DNA of 64,000 nt from Pseudomonas zanjanensis (GCF_014268745.2 NZ_JABWRB020000003.1:62001-126000), one strand, 5' to 3'. Positions 1 through 8,950 are shown, counted from the stretch's first letter. The notes: generated by a model from the letters alone, not told the origin. Numbers and translations are program-made.

Positions 1-36
1 CGGAAGCCGGCCCAGTCGAAAGTAACCAAAGCGCTC

Positions 37-252
37 ATGCCCCACCACTTGGCACCTCGCCTAGGCTCGGTGTGCCCTCACTCCGGCATTGCTCCGTGGG
101 CCCGCCGCGAAGGGCCATCCATGGCCCAGCGCGGCTATCCCGGCATCCATGCCGGGATGCCCACTCCACAATGCCTGCGTTCGGCCAGCGTGGTTAACGG
201 GGCGCCGAGATCAACGTCCACCACGAGGCGGCCTAGTAGCCGACCTGGCTCT
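37..252 (+). repeat. Long intergenic repeat, copy A
   Basis: This ~215-bp stretch reappears in inverted orientation at 514-646 joined to 2306-2401. Reading one against the other gives near-continuous identity with scattered substitutions, from the 'gccccaccac' end to the 'gccgacctggctct' end. Copy A has no insertion, so it shows what copy B looked like before the IS landed in it. Long open frames across it are by-products of GC-rich repeat DNA. Large multi-copy intergenic repeats are known from P. fluorescens genomes; which named family this belongs to cannot be decided here. Confidence 0.8.
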
Positions 253-275
253 CCCGGTCGTACACCCATCAGATC

Positions 276-365
276 TGTGGGAGCAAAGCTTGCTCGCGAT
301 GAGGCCAGTAAGCCCAACATCCATGTAACTGAACCACCGCCATCGCGAGCAGGCTCGCTCCCACA
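276..365. repeat. REPIN (REP doublet)
   Basis: Two inverted REP units, left TGTGGGAGCAAAGCTTGCTC and right GAGCAGGCTCGCTCCCACA, are separated by about 40 bp. They form the hairpin-type REPIN typical of the P. fluorescens group. It lies between the two long inverted repeat copies. Confidence 0.85.
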
Positions 366-408
366 TTCAATCTTCAGTGGACACAAAATTCATATCCAAC
401 ACAGACCT

Positions 409-498
409 CCTGTGGGGCTTGCTCGCGAAGAGGCCGGCCCATCCAACATCTTCATCGACTGTGACACCGCCTTCGCGAGCAAGCCCGCTCCCACAGGA
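409..498. repeat. REPIN (REP doublet)
   Basis: A second REP doublet: left arm TGTGGGGCTTGCTCGCGAAG, right arm CGCGAGCAAGCCCGCTCC followed by CACAGGA. It belongs to the same sequence family as the doublet at 276-365 and sits in tandem with it between the long repeat copies. Confidence 0.85.
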
Positions 499-646
499 GA
501 TACGCGGTCTCACCAAGAGCCAGGTCGGCTATCAGGCCGCCTCGGGGTGGACGTTGATCTCGGGCGCCCCATTAACCACGCTGGCCGCACGCAGGCATTG
601 CGCAGTGGGCACCTCGGCATGGATGCCGAGGTAGCCGCGCTGGGCC

Positions 647-2305
647 CAGAGTGTGTAAAAACCGATAAAAACATCGTCGGCACGTCGTGCCGACAGGTGT
701 TGGCCAACTGATAAAAACCTAAAGCGTTCCTGTACCTCCAAACGGCCCCTACAAGCGCTAGCAAGGCTCAGTAGGCTTGATTAACGGGGCAAAACCGCAG
801 GCTTTCAGGCCGTCAGCGCCTTCATCAGACCTTGCGCACCTAGGATTTCCATCACTCTTTTCCAATTGTAAGCGAGCACATTCAAGCTCATTTCGGTGCT
901 CACCCCAGCCAGCCGTCGCGTCAGAAAATGAGTCGCCCCCATCCATTGCTTCAGCGTCCCGAAGGGGTGCTCGACCGTTCTCTTGCGGATGTTCATCATC
1001 TGCGGCTCATTGTTCAGGCGGGCCTGCATTTCCTCCAGTACCGCCTCGTGTTCCCAGCGCCGAATCTTTCTCTCTCTGGCCGGTGTGCATTGCGCCTTTG
1101 TTGGGCAGGCTCTGCAGTTGGAGTGCCAGTAAACGTCCAGCTTCTTGCCCTTGTCGACGTAAAAGTTGCGCCAGATCAGCACTTGCTTGGCGGGGCAGAC
1201 GTACACATTTTTTTCCGCGTCGTAAACAAACTCGTCATTGCCGAAGCGGCCATCAAATTTGGCCCGCGAGCTCAGCGTTTTCGGCACATAAGCTGTGATT
1301 CCTGCCTCGTGACAGGCCAGGATTTCTCCGCTTTTGTAATACCCTCGGTCCGCCACCACCGACAACGATTCGATTTGCATCGCCTCACGGGCTTGCTGGG
1401 CCATCGAGCTAAGCTGATCACGGTCGTGACCGACATTGGTCACCTCGTGCGCGACGATTAAATGGTGTTTGGTATCGACTGCTGTCTGCACGTTGTAGCC
1501 CACGATGCCATGACCGCTCGTCATCATCATCGAGCGCGCGTCCGGGTCGGTCAGCGAGATCTGTTTGTCCGGCGATGCTTCAAGCTGTATTTCAATCGCC
1601 TGGAGCGCCTTCATCTGTTCCTTTAATTTGGCAATTTTTTCTTCCAGGCCGCCTTTGGGCCCTGAAGACTTGGGCTCTTCCCGATCAGCCTCATCCAGGG
1701 CCTTCAGATAACGGGCGATGCTTGACTCGATGTCTTCCATCCGACGCTTCAGCTTGGCGCTGGTAAAATTGCGGTCGCGGTTGTTCACCGCCTTGAATTT
1801 ACTGCCATCGATGGCAACGAAGTGTTCCGAGAAGAGCCCCAGTTGTTGACACAACACGACGAACTGCCGACAGACTCCTCGAATGGCCTTCCCATTGTCT
1901 TTGCGGAAGTTGGCGATGGTCTTGAAATCCGGCATCAGGCGACCGGTCAGCCACATCAGCTCGACGTTGCGCTGCGCCTCGCGCTCAAGGCGCCGGCTTG
2001 ACTGGATACGGTTGAGATAGCCGTAGATGTAGATCTTCAGCATGACTGCAGGATGATAAGCCGGTCGGCCTGTTTTAGCGGGGACAGCGCTTTCAAAACC
2101 CAAGTTGATCAGGTCGAGCTCATCCACGAAGACATCGACAACGCGCACCGGATTGGTATCGCTGACGTAGTCGTCCAAGCTCTCGGGGAGCAAGGTAGTT
2201 TGATCTCGGTGTTCACCTTGGATGAAGCGTTTCATGGGCAGCCCTTGCAATGAAGTCCTGGGGAAATCATAGCAAGGGTTGGCTTCGGAGTTTTTACACA
2301 CTCTG
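647..2305 (-). mobile_element. IS1182-family insertion sequence, complete
   Basis: A 1,659-bp element bounded by a perfect 16-bp terminal inverted repeat, CAGAGTGTGTAAAAAC, at 647-662 and 2290-2305. It is flanked by direct repeats GGCC at 643-646 and 2306-2309. It carries one transposase gene on the minus strand. The empty-site sequence is preserved in copy A of the surrounding repeat, which fixes both ends. Length and transposase fit the IS1182 family. Both ends and the reading frame are intact, so it may be functional. Confidence 0.9.
805..2235 (-). CDS. IS1182-family DDE transposase
   Basis: 476 aa. The product catalyses movement of the surrounding IS. It opens with the IS1182-type N-terminal domain (MKRFIQGEHRDQ...; 'GRPAYHPAVMLKIYIYGYLN' around 57-76). 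The DDE nuclease core follows: D143 in 'FVAIDGSKF', a second Asp in 'VVADRGYY', and the Glu in 'RTVEHPFGTLKQWMG' near the C-terminus. The frame stays open upstream to 2484, but that extension crosses the IS end and encodes the outside repeat, so the ATG at 2235 is taken as the start. A purine-rich AGGGCTG lies just upstream. There is no frameshift or internal stop. Confidence 0.92.
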   Translation of the reverse strand: MKRFIQGEHRDQTTLLPESLDDYVSDTNPVRVVDVFVDELDLINLGFESAVPAKTGRPAYHPAVMLKIYIYGYLNRIQSSRRLEREAQRNVELMWLTGRLMPDFKTIANFRKDNGKAIRGVCRQFVVLCQQLGLFSEHFVAIDGSKFKAVNNRDRNFTSAKLKRRMEDIESSIARYLKALDEADREEPKSSGPKGGLEEKIAKLKEQMKALQAIEIQLEASPDKQISLTDPDARSMMMTSGHGIVGYNVQTAVDTKHHLIVAHEVTNVGHDRDQLSSMAQQAREAMQIESLSVVADRGYYKSGEILACHEAGITAYVPKTLSSRAKFDGRFGNDEFVYDAEKNVYVCPAKQVLIWRNFYVDKGKKLDVYWHSNCRACPTKAQCTPARERKIRRWEHEAVLEEMQARLNNEPQMMNIRKRTVEHPFGTLKQWMGATHFLTRRLAGVSTEMSLNVLAYNWKRVMEILGAQGLMKALTA

Positions 2306-2515
2306 GGCCATGGATGGCCCTTCGCGGCGGCCCACGGAGCAATGCCGGAGTGCGGGCATGCCGAGCCTAGGCGAGGCACCGAGTGGTGGGGCAGAAGCGT
2401 TTTGCTTACTTTTGCGCTTCTCAAAAGTGAGCCGCCGTCAGGGCGGAACCCTAAGTGGCCGTTACCGCAGAAACGGATATACACCCCGCCCCCAAAATCC
2501 CACCCAGCTCAACGG

Positions 2516-2836
2516 CTAAGCAGGAAAATCCGCCTGAGGTGCAGCCGAATCGCTAGCAGGTGAAGCGTGGAGATCACACCCATCGATGCTCCACCCCAAC
2601 ACTTCCAGCGCATCGCAACCATCCTGCAACAACAGATGCGCGGCGTTGGCGAAATGCTCCAGGTCATAACCCTCAGCGTTTTTCAGGCATAGACAGGAAA
2701 CGCTGTTGAGCAAGTCTCGAGCGGCTTTGATTCGATGCGAAGCCGTTTCCAAAAGATCGGAGGCACCAGCTTCTGTATCGATAAACAGTGTGGCGCCGAC
2801 GCTGGTATTGGCTTGAAGGGGATGGTACTTGATCAT
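2516..2836 (-). CDS. Small DUF3077/DUF6124-like protein
   Basis: 106 aa, acidic, apparently cytoplasmic, with no signal peptide or membrane segment. It begins MIKYHPLQ, followed by a segment rich in Ser/Thr/Ala and a mostly helical middle ('LLETASHRIKAARDLL', 'FANAAHLLLQDGCDALEVLG'). This arrangement resembles the short DUF3077/DUF6124 proteins scattered through Pseudomonas genomes, whose function is unknown. The ATG at 2836 follows AGAGAG at a suitable distance. Upstream lies a run of possible RNA hairpins. It stands alone next to the IS-bearing repeat. The family assignment is from memory of the pattern and is moderate. Confidence 0.65.
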   Translation of the reverse strand: MIKYHPLQANTSVGATLFIDTEAGASDLLETASHRIKAARDLLNSVSCLCLKNAEGYDLEHFANAAHLLLQDGCDALEVLGWSIDGCDLHASPASDSAAPQADFPA

Positions 2837-3020
2837 CGGGTTGCTCTCTTGAGTTGGGAGCTACCACCGTTCGCGGCTAAACGAATGAGGGTGGCAGCTG
2901 TACGCGGGTTAGCCGACCGGACAAGAGAATCCGGCACACCCGAAGATGTCCCCCGCACAGCCGCCATAAATCTAAAAAAACAGGCAGCAAAAAGCGCCGC
3001 CATTGGGGGCGCTCGTGCAC
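2837..3020 (-). promoter_or_regulatory. Possible structured 5' leader with terminator-like hairpin
   Basis: Read on the minus strand toward the gene starting at 2836, three hairpins occur. First is AGCGCC/GGCGCT (3008-3013 with 2993-2998), followed by five T's. Next is CCGGA/TCCGG (2930-2934 with 2917-2921). Last is a 10-bp stem with one G-U pair, AGCTGCCACC/GGTGGTAGCT (2890-2899 with 2859-2868), ending about 20 nt before the start codon. The first could be a terminator for an attenuated leader or for a separate small RNA. Function is inferred only. Confidence 0.4.
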
Positions 3021-3510
3021 TCTTGTTCGACCGGCTAAGATCGATCACCGTTTTGTCGATGACGAGAGAACTATAGGCGAGGCCCTGACGATAAAACGCT
3101 GAATTTCTGTATCTCGGAACCATCCTACGCGAAACACAGAATGGGTTTACAGAGCTCAATTTTTATCGGCCGGAAGCCTACCATTGCGAGCCCAATCTGT
3201 ATCGAGCAGTTGATCAACTGCGCTTGCGATTGGGGGCTGCCGGATAACCTCAAGTCTTCATCCCAACGGTTTAAGCAAGACATCCGCCGGCAGTGATTGC
3301 CCCGTCAAATACTGGGTAAATAGAAAGGTCCGTGCGGGCTGTAAGGCAAAGCCTCGAACCATGAAAGCCGACGAACCAACACGCTGATCGCAGCACAAGC
3401 AGCCTACACATTTCATCCGTCGAATCTTTCCCACGGCGAGGAGATGGCTGGCATCGCCGCACAGGGTGAAATTTTTAAAGTGCGACCTCTTTCATCAGAG
3501 GTCACATTCG
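3021..3510. other. Intergenic region, nothing recognised
   Basis: 490 bp between the DUF3077-like gene and the autotransporter. Only short open frames without convincing start sites are present, and no strong terminator, repeat or known operator was seen. Promoters for the genes on either side must lie here. Confidence 0.5.
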
Positions 3511-5649
3511 ATGCCTACCCAACACACATACCTGCCCCAACATCTTGCGCTGGCAATCGCCTTGGCGCTTGGTTGTGCCGATGTTTCGATGGCTCAATCA
3601 GTTGCCGGGGAAACCCATTCCTTCGAAACAACCGGCGAGATGCAGGCTCGTCTCAAGGTGTTCGCGGCTGCGCCGGATACCCATACCCAGAGAGTCATCA
3701 AAATCCAAGAAGTCCCTTTGTCGAAGGACGCCAGTAACGATCTGGTGCTTGTCACCAGGCAAGGCGAACTCATCGGGCTCACCGACGGCGGCGGTGGCGC
3801 CAACGTCTTGCAACTGGATATCGCCAAGGGAGGCGAGTTAGGTGAAATACGCAATTTCCCGGACCTGTATTTAAAGCGAGGCGAATGGTCAAACAGCAAG
3901 GCCTTCGACAGCCGCAGCCTGATTGATTCGAACGCCAAATTGATCAACACCGGTGACATCCACGGAGCGATGCACATTCTTGGCGAACTCGTGAACCAAG
4001 GCATGGTGGCCGGGCCTGTGTTCGTGGGAAAAAATGGCACGTTCAGCGGTGGCGGGACGGTCGACGCGCTGGATGTGGCCGGCCTGATGGAAGTCAATCC
4101 TGTAACGGGAGCCCCTTCGGTTATCAACGATTTCAAATTATCCAAGAGCGCGACGTTGGTTTATGGAATCGATGCAGAGAAAGGCAGCGCCACGATCAAC
4201 GTTGGCGGCACCGCTACCTTGGGCAATGCGACGCTGAAGATCATCGCTGTATCGGGCGAATCCACCGAAGCCGGCAAGCACGTCGTGATCAAGGCGGACA
4301 AGATCGATGGGAAGTTTGGAAAGGTCATCAATGAACTCGCTTTCATGACGGCTACACCGGACTACACCACGGAGAAACAAGTGGAACTGGTCCTCGCTCG
4401 CAACGAAGTGCCCCTTGAGAACGTCACGGCAAATCCCAACGGTCAAGAATTTGTAGGCGCTATTCCGAAGCCACAGTCAGCCGAACCATCGCCGCCAGTA
4501 CCTAGCGGCACTTCAGCGCCAGTACCATCCCCGGCCGACGAGCCGCAAACCACCCGCCCAACGTCAAAACTCACCGAATCACCAAAAACTGCCATTGCCG
4601 CGCCAACCCCTGCGGCTCAATCGTCGGCCACCCAACCTGTGCCCAAACCCAACGCCGCCATCAACGCCCTGCTTGGCACCAACCTGACCACCGCCGCCGA
4701 TGCCATCGACCAACTGGGCGGTTATGACACCGCCGATCTGGGCAATGCCACCTTGAGCAGCATCGCGCCAATCGGCACCGGAATGCTCTCGGCCATGAGC
4801 CGGAGAAGTCCGGCGGATGGGTACGACAACGGCCAAGTCTGGGTCCAAGCCATCGGCAACAGCGGCAGCCTCGCCAAGGAATGGGGCGATTTTGCTCTCA
4901 AGCATTCGACCAAGGGCCTGATGCTGGGAACCGACTGGGCTGTCAGCCCCGATTGGCGGCTGGGCATCATCGGCAGCAAGACCCAGACGCGGATGGACAG
5001 TTATCAGTTCGACGGGGCCCTGGACAGTTGGCTCGCCGGCGCTTACGCCTTGCGCCAGGACGGGCCGCTGGCGCTGCGCCTGGGCGCTGTCTATGGCAGT
5101 CATGACGGCAGCACCAAGCGCCACGTTGCCTTCAACGGTTTCAGGGATCGTCTCAAGGGTCGCTACGACGCCACGACACAACAGGTCTTTGGGCAAGTCG
5201 GCTACAACCTGGATGTTGGACATTTCGATATCGAACCCTATGTCCAAGTGGGTTACCAGCGCTATCAACGCGATGCCTATACCGAAAAAGGTGGGGACGC
5301 CGCGTTGCAGTACAACGGCCAGGCACAGGAACACTACAGCAGCGACCTCGGCCTGCGCCTCGCCCGCCCTTTGGTTTTCGACCGAGGCATGCGGTTGACG
5401 CCGCGACTGGATGTCAGCTGGAAGCACCTGTATGGCGACGTAAGGGGCACCTCACATCAGCGTATGGCTAGTGGAAGTGGCATCTATACCGTCAAAGGCA
5501 TCGAACTGGACCGTGACAGCTTGCTCTGGCAGGCAGGGCTAGATTTGGCCGTATCGCCACGTCATACCCTGGGACTGAATTACAGCGGTGAAACCGGCCA
5601 GGACAACCGCAACGGCGCGTTGACCGGCCAATGGCGGATGATGTTCTGA
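3511..5649 (+). CDS. Type Va autotransporter (short passenger)
   Basis: 712 aa, predicted to be an outer-membrane autotransporter. Residues 1-28 form a signal peptide ending SMA. Residues ~30-330 are a passenger with Gly/Asn/Thr-rich beta-strand sequence of the pertactin-like sort. Residues ~325-390 are a Pro/Ser/Thr-rich linker. The last ~270 residues form the beta-barrel ('GQVWVQAIGNSGSL...'), which ends in Phe (GQWRMMF) as expected for barrel insertion. No protease, lipase or other catalytic motif was seen in the passenger, so adhesion or biofilm roles are only a guess. The frame is open to a GTG at 3466, but the ATG at 3511 has AGAGG upstream and opens directly into the signal peptide. 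Monocistronic; it converges with the pyruvate carboxylase genes. Confidence 0.88.
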   Translation: MPTQHTYLPQHLALAIALALGCADVSMAQSVAGETHSFETTGEMQARLKVFAAAPDTHTQRVIKIQEVPLSKDASNDLVLVTRQGELIGLTDGGGGANVLQLDIAKGGELGEIRNFPDLYLKRGEWSNSKAFDSRSLIDSNAKLINTGDIHGAMHILGELVNQGMVAGPVFVGKNGTFSGGGTVDALDVAGLMEVNPVTGAPSVINDFKLSKSATLVYGIDAEKGSATINVGGTATLGNATLKIIAVSGESTEAGKHVVIKADKIDGKFGKVINELAFMTATPDYTTEKQVELVLARNEVPLENVTANPNGQEFVGAIPKPQSAEPSPPVPSGTSAPVPSPADEPQTTRPTSKLTESPKTAIAAPTPAAQSSATQPVPKPNAAINALLGTNLTTAADAIDQLGGYDTADLGNATLSSIAPIGTGMLSAMSRRSPADGYDNGQVWVQAIGNSGSLAKEWGDFALKHSTKGLMLGTDWAVSPDWRLGIIGSKTQTRMDSYQFDGALDSWLAGAYALRQDGPLALRLGAVYGSHDGSTKRHVAFNGFRDRLKGRYDATTQQVFGQVGYNLDVGHFDIEPYVQVGYQRYQRDAYTEKGGDAALQYNGQAQEHYSSDLGLRLARPLVFDRGMRLTPRLDVSWKHLYGDVRGTSHQRMASGSGIYTVKGIELDRDSLLWQAGLDLAVSPRHTLGLNYSGETGQDNRNGALTGQWRMMF

Positions 5650-5655
5650 CGGGCG

Positions 5656-5681
5656 AAAAAAAAGGGGAGCACCTGCTCCCC
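5656..5681 (-). terminator. Rho-independent terminator of the pyruvate carboxylase operon
   Basis: Minus strand: GGGGAGC-AGGT-GCTCCCC (5681 to 5664) followed by eight T's. It lies 33 bp past the stop of the biotin-carrier subunit gene and just after the convergent autotransporter stop. Confidence 0.85.
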
Positions 5682-5713
5682 CGAGGTAAAACAATGCATC
5701 GAGGCCGTTGGAA

Positions 5714-7522
5714 TCAGCCTTCGATTTCGATCAGGATCTCGCCCGGGTTGACCCGGTCGCCCTTGGCCACATGAATGGCGGTGACCTTGCCGGCGATGGC
5801 CGCCTGGACTTCGGTTTCCATCTTCATGGCTTCGGTGATCAGCACCGCTTGGCCGGCCTTCACCACGTCGCCCTCCTTGACCAGGACATCGACGATGTTG
5901 CCCGGCATGGTGGTGCTGACATGGCCTGGCGCAGTGGCTTGCTTGCGCTTGCTGCTGCCGCCGCCGACGAATTCATTGAGCGGTTCGAACACGACCTCTT
6001 CGGGCATGCCATCGATGGACAAGTAGAAGTGACGCTTGCCTTCGGCCTTGACGCCCACACCGGTGATGTCGACGCGGTAGGTTTCGCCGTGCACGTCGAT
6101 GACGAACTCGGTCGGCACACCTTCACCGCCCGCGGAGCTCACGCTACCTGCCTCAGGAATGGGCAGCAGCACTTCCGGGGTCAGGGTGCCGGCTTCGCGT
6201 TCCTCGAGGAACTTGCGACCGATGTCCGGGAACATGGCATAGGTCAGCACGTCCTCTTCGGACTTGGCCAGTGCACCGATTTCGCCGCGCAGCTTGGTCA
6301 TTTCCGGCTTGAGCAGATCGGCCGGACGCACGTCGATCACCTCTTCGCTGCCGATGGCCTGGCGACGCAGCTTCTCACTCACCGAGCCCGGCGCCTTGCC
6401 GTAGCCGCCCTGCAGATAGAGCTTCACTTCGTTGGTGATGGTCTTGTAGCGCTCACCGGCCAATACGTTGAAGAACGCCTGGGTGCCAACGATCTGCGAG
6501 GTCGGGGTCACCAGCGGTGGGAAGCCGAGGTCTTCGCGTACTCGCGGGATTTCCGCCAGCACTTCGTTCATCCGGTTCAGCGCGCCCTGCTCTTTCAGCT
6601 GGTTGGCGAGGTTGGAAATCATCCCCCCCGGCACCTGGTTGACCTGGACGCGAGTGTCCACCGCGGTGAACTCGCTTTCGAACTGGTGGTACTTCTTGCG
6701 CACGGCGTAGAAATACAGGCCGATTTCCTGCAACAGCTCCAGGTCCAGCCCGGTGTCGAATTCACTGCCTTTAAGGGCCGCAACCATCGACTCGGTGCCC
6801 GGATGGCTGGTGCCCCAGGCGAAGCTGGAGATCGCGGTGTCAATGTGATCGGCACCGTTTTCGATGGCCTTGAGTTGGCACATCGCGGCCAGGCCGGCGG
6901 TGTCGTGGGAGTGGATGAACACCGGCAACGATTGCTCGCTCTTCAGCGCTTTCACCAGCTCGCCAGTGGCATACGGGGTCAGCAGGCCGGCCATGTCCTT
7001 GATCGCCACCGAGTCGCACCCCATGGCTTCCATCTGCTTGGCCTGGGCCACGAACGCGTCGATGGTGTGCACCGGGCTGGTGGTGTAGGCGATGGTGCCC
7101 TGGGCGTGCTTGCCGGCAGCTTTCACCGCTTCGATGGCGACCCGCAGGTTACGCACGTCGTTCATCGCATCGAAAATACGGAACACATCGATGCCGTTGA
7201 CGGCGGCCTTGGCGACGAATGCCTTGACCACGTCATCGCTGTAATGGCGATAGCCCAGCAGGTTCTGGCCGCGCAGGAGCATTTGCAGGCGGGTGTTGGG
7301 CAGCGCCGCGCGCAGTTGACGCAGACGCTCCCATGGATCTTCCTTCAGGAAGCGCACGCAGGCGTCGAAGGTTGCGCCGCCCCAGACTTCCAGCGACCAA
7401 TAGCCGACCTTGTCGAGCTTGTCGCAGATCGGCAGCATGTCTTCGGTGCGCATGCGGGTGGCGAGCAGCGATTGGTGAGCGTCGCGCAGGATTGTGTCGG
7501 TAACGTGGATCTTCTTGGACAT
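5714..7522 (-). CDS. pycB: Pyruvate carboxylase subunit B (carboxyltransferase + biotin carrier)
   Basis: 602 aa. With the adjacent biotin carboxylase it forms the two-subunit pyruvate carboxylase that makes oxaloacetate (anaplerosis) in the cytoplasm. The carboxyltransferase TIM-barrel occupies ~5-275 with 'TDTILRDAHQS' at its start, the carboxylated lysine in 'AIKDMAG' (K175) and metal ligands in 'IHSHD' (204-207). A PYC/OADA domain follows. A Pro/Ala-poor linker leads to the biotinyl domain with 'EAMKMET' (biotin Lys ~567). Annotation pipelines often name it oadA because of homology to oxaloacetate decarboxylase alpha, but no membrane beta/gamma subunits are present. An ATG two codons upstream (7528) is possible; AAGGA is better spaced for 7522. 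Confidence 0.93.
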   Translation of the reverse strand: MSKKIHVTDTILRDAHQSLLATRMRTEDMLPICDKLDKVGYWSLEVWGGATFDACVRFLKEDPWERLRQLRAALPNTRLQMLLRGQNLLGYRHYSDDVVKAFVAKAAVNGIDVFRIFDAMNDVRNLRVAIEAVKAAGKHAQGTIAYTTSPVHTIDAFVAQAKQMEAMGCDSVAIKDMAGLLTPYATGELVKALKSEQSLPVFIHSHDTAGLAAMCQLKAIENGADHIDTAISSFAWGTSHPGTESMVAALKGSEFDTGLDLELLQEIGLYFYAVRKKYHQFESEFTAVDTRVQVNQVPGGMISNLANQLKEQGALNRMNEVLAEIPRVREDLGFPPLVTPTSQIVGTQAFFNVLAGERYKTITNEVKLYLQGGYGKAPGSVSEKLRRQAIGSEEVIDVRPADLLKPEMTKLRGEIGALAKSEEDVLTYAMFPDIGRKFLEEREAGTLTPEVLLPIPEAGSVSSAGGEGVPTEFVIDVHGETYRVDITGVGVKAEGKRHFYLSIDGMPEEVVFEPLNEFVGGGSSKRKQATAPGHVSTTMPGNIVDVLVKEGDVVKAGQAVLITEAMKMETEVQAAIAGKVTAIHVAKGDRVNPGEILIEIEG

Positions 7523-7534
7523 TTTCATGATTCC

Positions 7535-8950
7535 TTACAGGCCTGCGTGGGCGGCAATGGCGGCGGCGATGGCCAAGGCCAGCTCTTCGGGTTTGCGCTT
7601 GATCGAGTAGTTGGTCAGTTCAGGGTGGCTTTCAACGAAGCTGGTGTTGAACTGGCCGCTGCGGAATTCCGGATTGCGCAGGATTTCCTGGTAATACGCG
7701 GCGGTGGTCTTGACCCCCTGCAGGCGCATGTCATCCAGGGCTCGCAGGCCACGGTCCATCGCTTCTTCCCAAGTCAACGCCCAAACCACCAGTTTCAGGC
7801 ACATCGAATCGTAGAACGGCGGAATGGTGTAGCCGGTGTAGATCGCCGTGTCGGTGCGCACACCCGGGCCACCCGGGGCGTAGTAGCGGGTGATCTTGCC
7901 GAAGCTGGGCAGGAAGTTGTTTTTCGGATCCTCGGCGTTGATGCGGAACTGCAACGCAAAACCCCGGTGCTGGATGTCTTCCTGCTTGACCGACAACGGC
8001 AGCCCGGAGGCGATGCGGATCTGTTCGCGAACAATGTCGATACCGGTGATTTCTTCGGTGATGGTGTGTTCCACCTGCACCCGGGTGTTCATCTCCATGA
8101 AGTACACCTCGCCTTCGGCGAGCAAAAACTCCACGGTGCCGGCGTTCTCGTAGCCCACGGCCTTGGCCGCGCGCACCGACAGGTCGCCGATGTAGGCGCG
8201 CTGCTCGGGGGTCAGTTGCGGGCTCGGGGCGATTTCGATCAGCTTCTGGTTACGGCGCTGGATCGAGCAATCGCGTTCGAACAGGTGCACCACGTTGCCG
8301 AAACTGTCGCCCAGGATCTGCGCTTCGATGTGCTTGGGATTGACGATGCATTTTTCCAGGAACACTTCCGCCGAACCGAACGCCTTGGTGGCTTCGGAAA
8401 TCACCCGCGGGAAGGCCTGTTCGAGTTCTTCACGGCTGTTGCAACGACGGATACCGCGACCGCCGCCACCAGAGGTGGCCTTGAGCATCACCGGGTAACC
8501 GATCCGATCACCTTCGGTCAGGGCCTCTTCGATGCCCGCCACGTTGCCTTCGGTACCCGGCGTGACCGGCACACCGGCCTTGATCATGCTGCGACGCGCT
8601 TCGGTCTTGTCACCCATGCGGCGAATGACTTCCGCCGAAGGGCCAATGAATTTGATGCCGCGCTCAGCGCAGATGTCTGCCAGCTCGGCATTTTCCGAAA
8701 GGAAACCGTAGCCGGGGTGCAAGGCATCACAGCCGGTTTCCACCGCCAGGTTCACCAGTTTGCGTGGGTTGAGGTAGCCGGCCAGCGGATCGGCGCCGAT
8801 GCTGTGGGCCTCGTCCGCACGCTTGACATGCAACGCATGACGGTCCGCGTCGGAGTAGACCGCGACCGAGCGAATGCCCATCTCGGCGCAAGCGCGCACG
8901 ATGCGGACGGCAATCTCACCACGGTTGGCGATCAGGATCTTTGTTATCAA
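7535..8950 (-). CDS. pycA: Pyruvate carboxylase subunit A (biotin carboxylase)
   Basis: 471 aa. It uses ATP and bicarbonate to carboxylate the biotin on the B subunit. It starts ITKILIANRGEIAVRI, typical of AccC-like enzymes. The ATP-grasp glycine loop SGGGGRG is at 160-166, and 'VEFLLAEGEVYFMEMNTRVQVEH' carries the metal/ATP and active-site residues. The usual N-terminal sequence is reached only by starting at TTG 8950, preceded by a GGGA/GGA purine stretch; the open frame to 9037 adds unrelated residues. It lies 12 bp upstream of pycB in the same operon and is divergent from a LysR gene. The gene is often called accC2, but pairing with pycB indicates pyruvate carboxylase. Confidence 0.93.
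   Translation of the reverse strand: MITKILIANRGEIAVRIVRACAEMGIRSVAVYSDADRHALHVKRADEAHSIGADPLAGYLNPRKLVNLAVETGCDALHPGYGFLSENAELADICAERGIKFIGPSAEVIRRMGDKTEARRSMIKAGVPVTPGTEGNVAGIEEALTEGDRIGYPVMLKATSGGGGRGIRRCNSREELEQAFPRVISEATKAFGSAEVFLEKCIVNPKHIEAQILGDSFGNVVHLFERDCSIQRRNQKLIEIAPSPQLTPEQRAYIGDLSVRAAKAVGYENAGTVEFLLAEGEVYFMEMNTRVQVEHTITEEITGIDIVREQIRIASGLPLSVKQEDIQHRGFALQFRINAEDPKNNFLPSFGKITRYYAPGGPGVRTDTAIYTGYTIPPFYDSMCLKLVVWALTWEEAMDRGLRALDDMRLQGVKTTAAYYQEILRNPEFRSGQFNTSFVESHPELTNYSIKRKPEELALAIAAAIAAHAGL

Larger units (their letters stand above)
514..2401 (-). repeat. Long intergenic repeat, copy B, split by an IS
   Basis: The inverse of copy A (37-252) continues over 514-646 and resumes at 2306-2401. 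The gap is exactly the IS at 647-2305. Compared with copy A, the junction reads GGGCC-IS-GGCC-atgg where the empty copy has GGGCC-atgg, so GGCC is duplicated. Confidence 0.8.

Noticed and set aside
37..711. 224-codon frame and shorter ones over the left end
   Set aside because: They translate the long repeat and REPINs; the same repeat in inverse orientation gives unrelated frames, so coding is not supported.
2236..2484. N-terminal extension of the transposase
   Set aside because: Crosses the IS end at 2305 and encodes repeat DNA outside the element.
2833..3159. 108-codon minus-strand frame upstream of the DUF3077-like gene
   Set aside because: Overlaps the hairpin region and lacks a convincing start; better read as a leader, though a leader peptide cannot be excluded.
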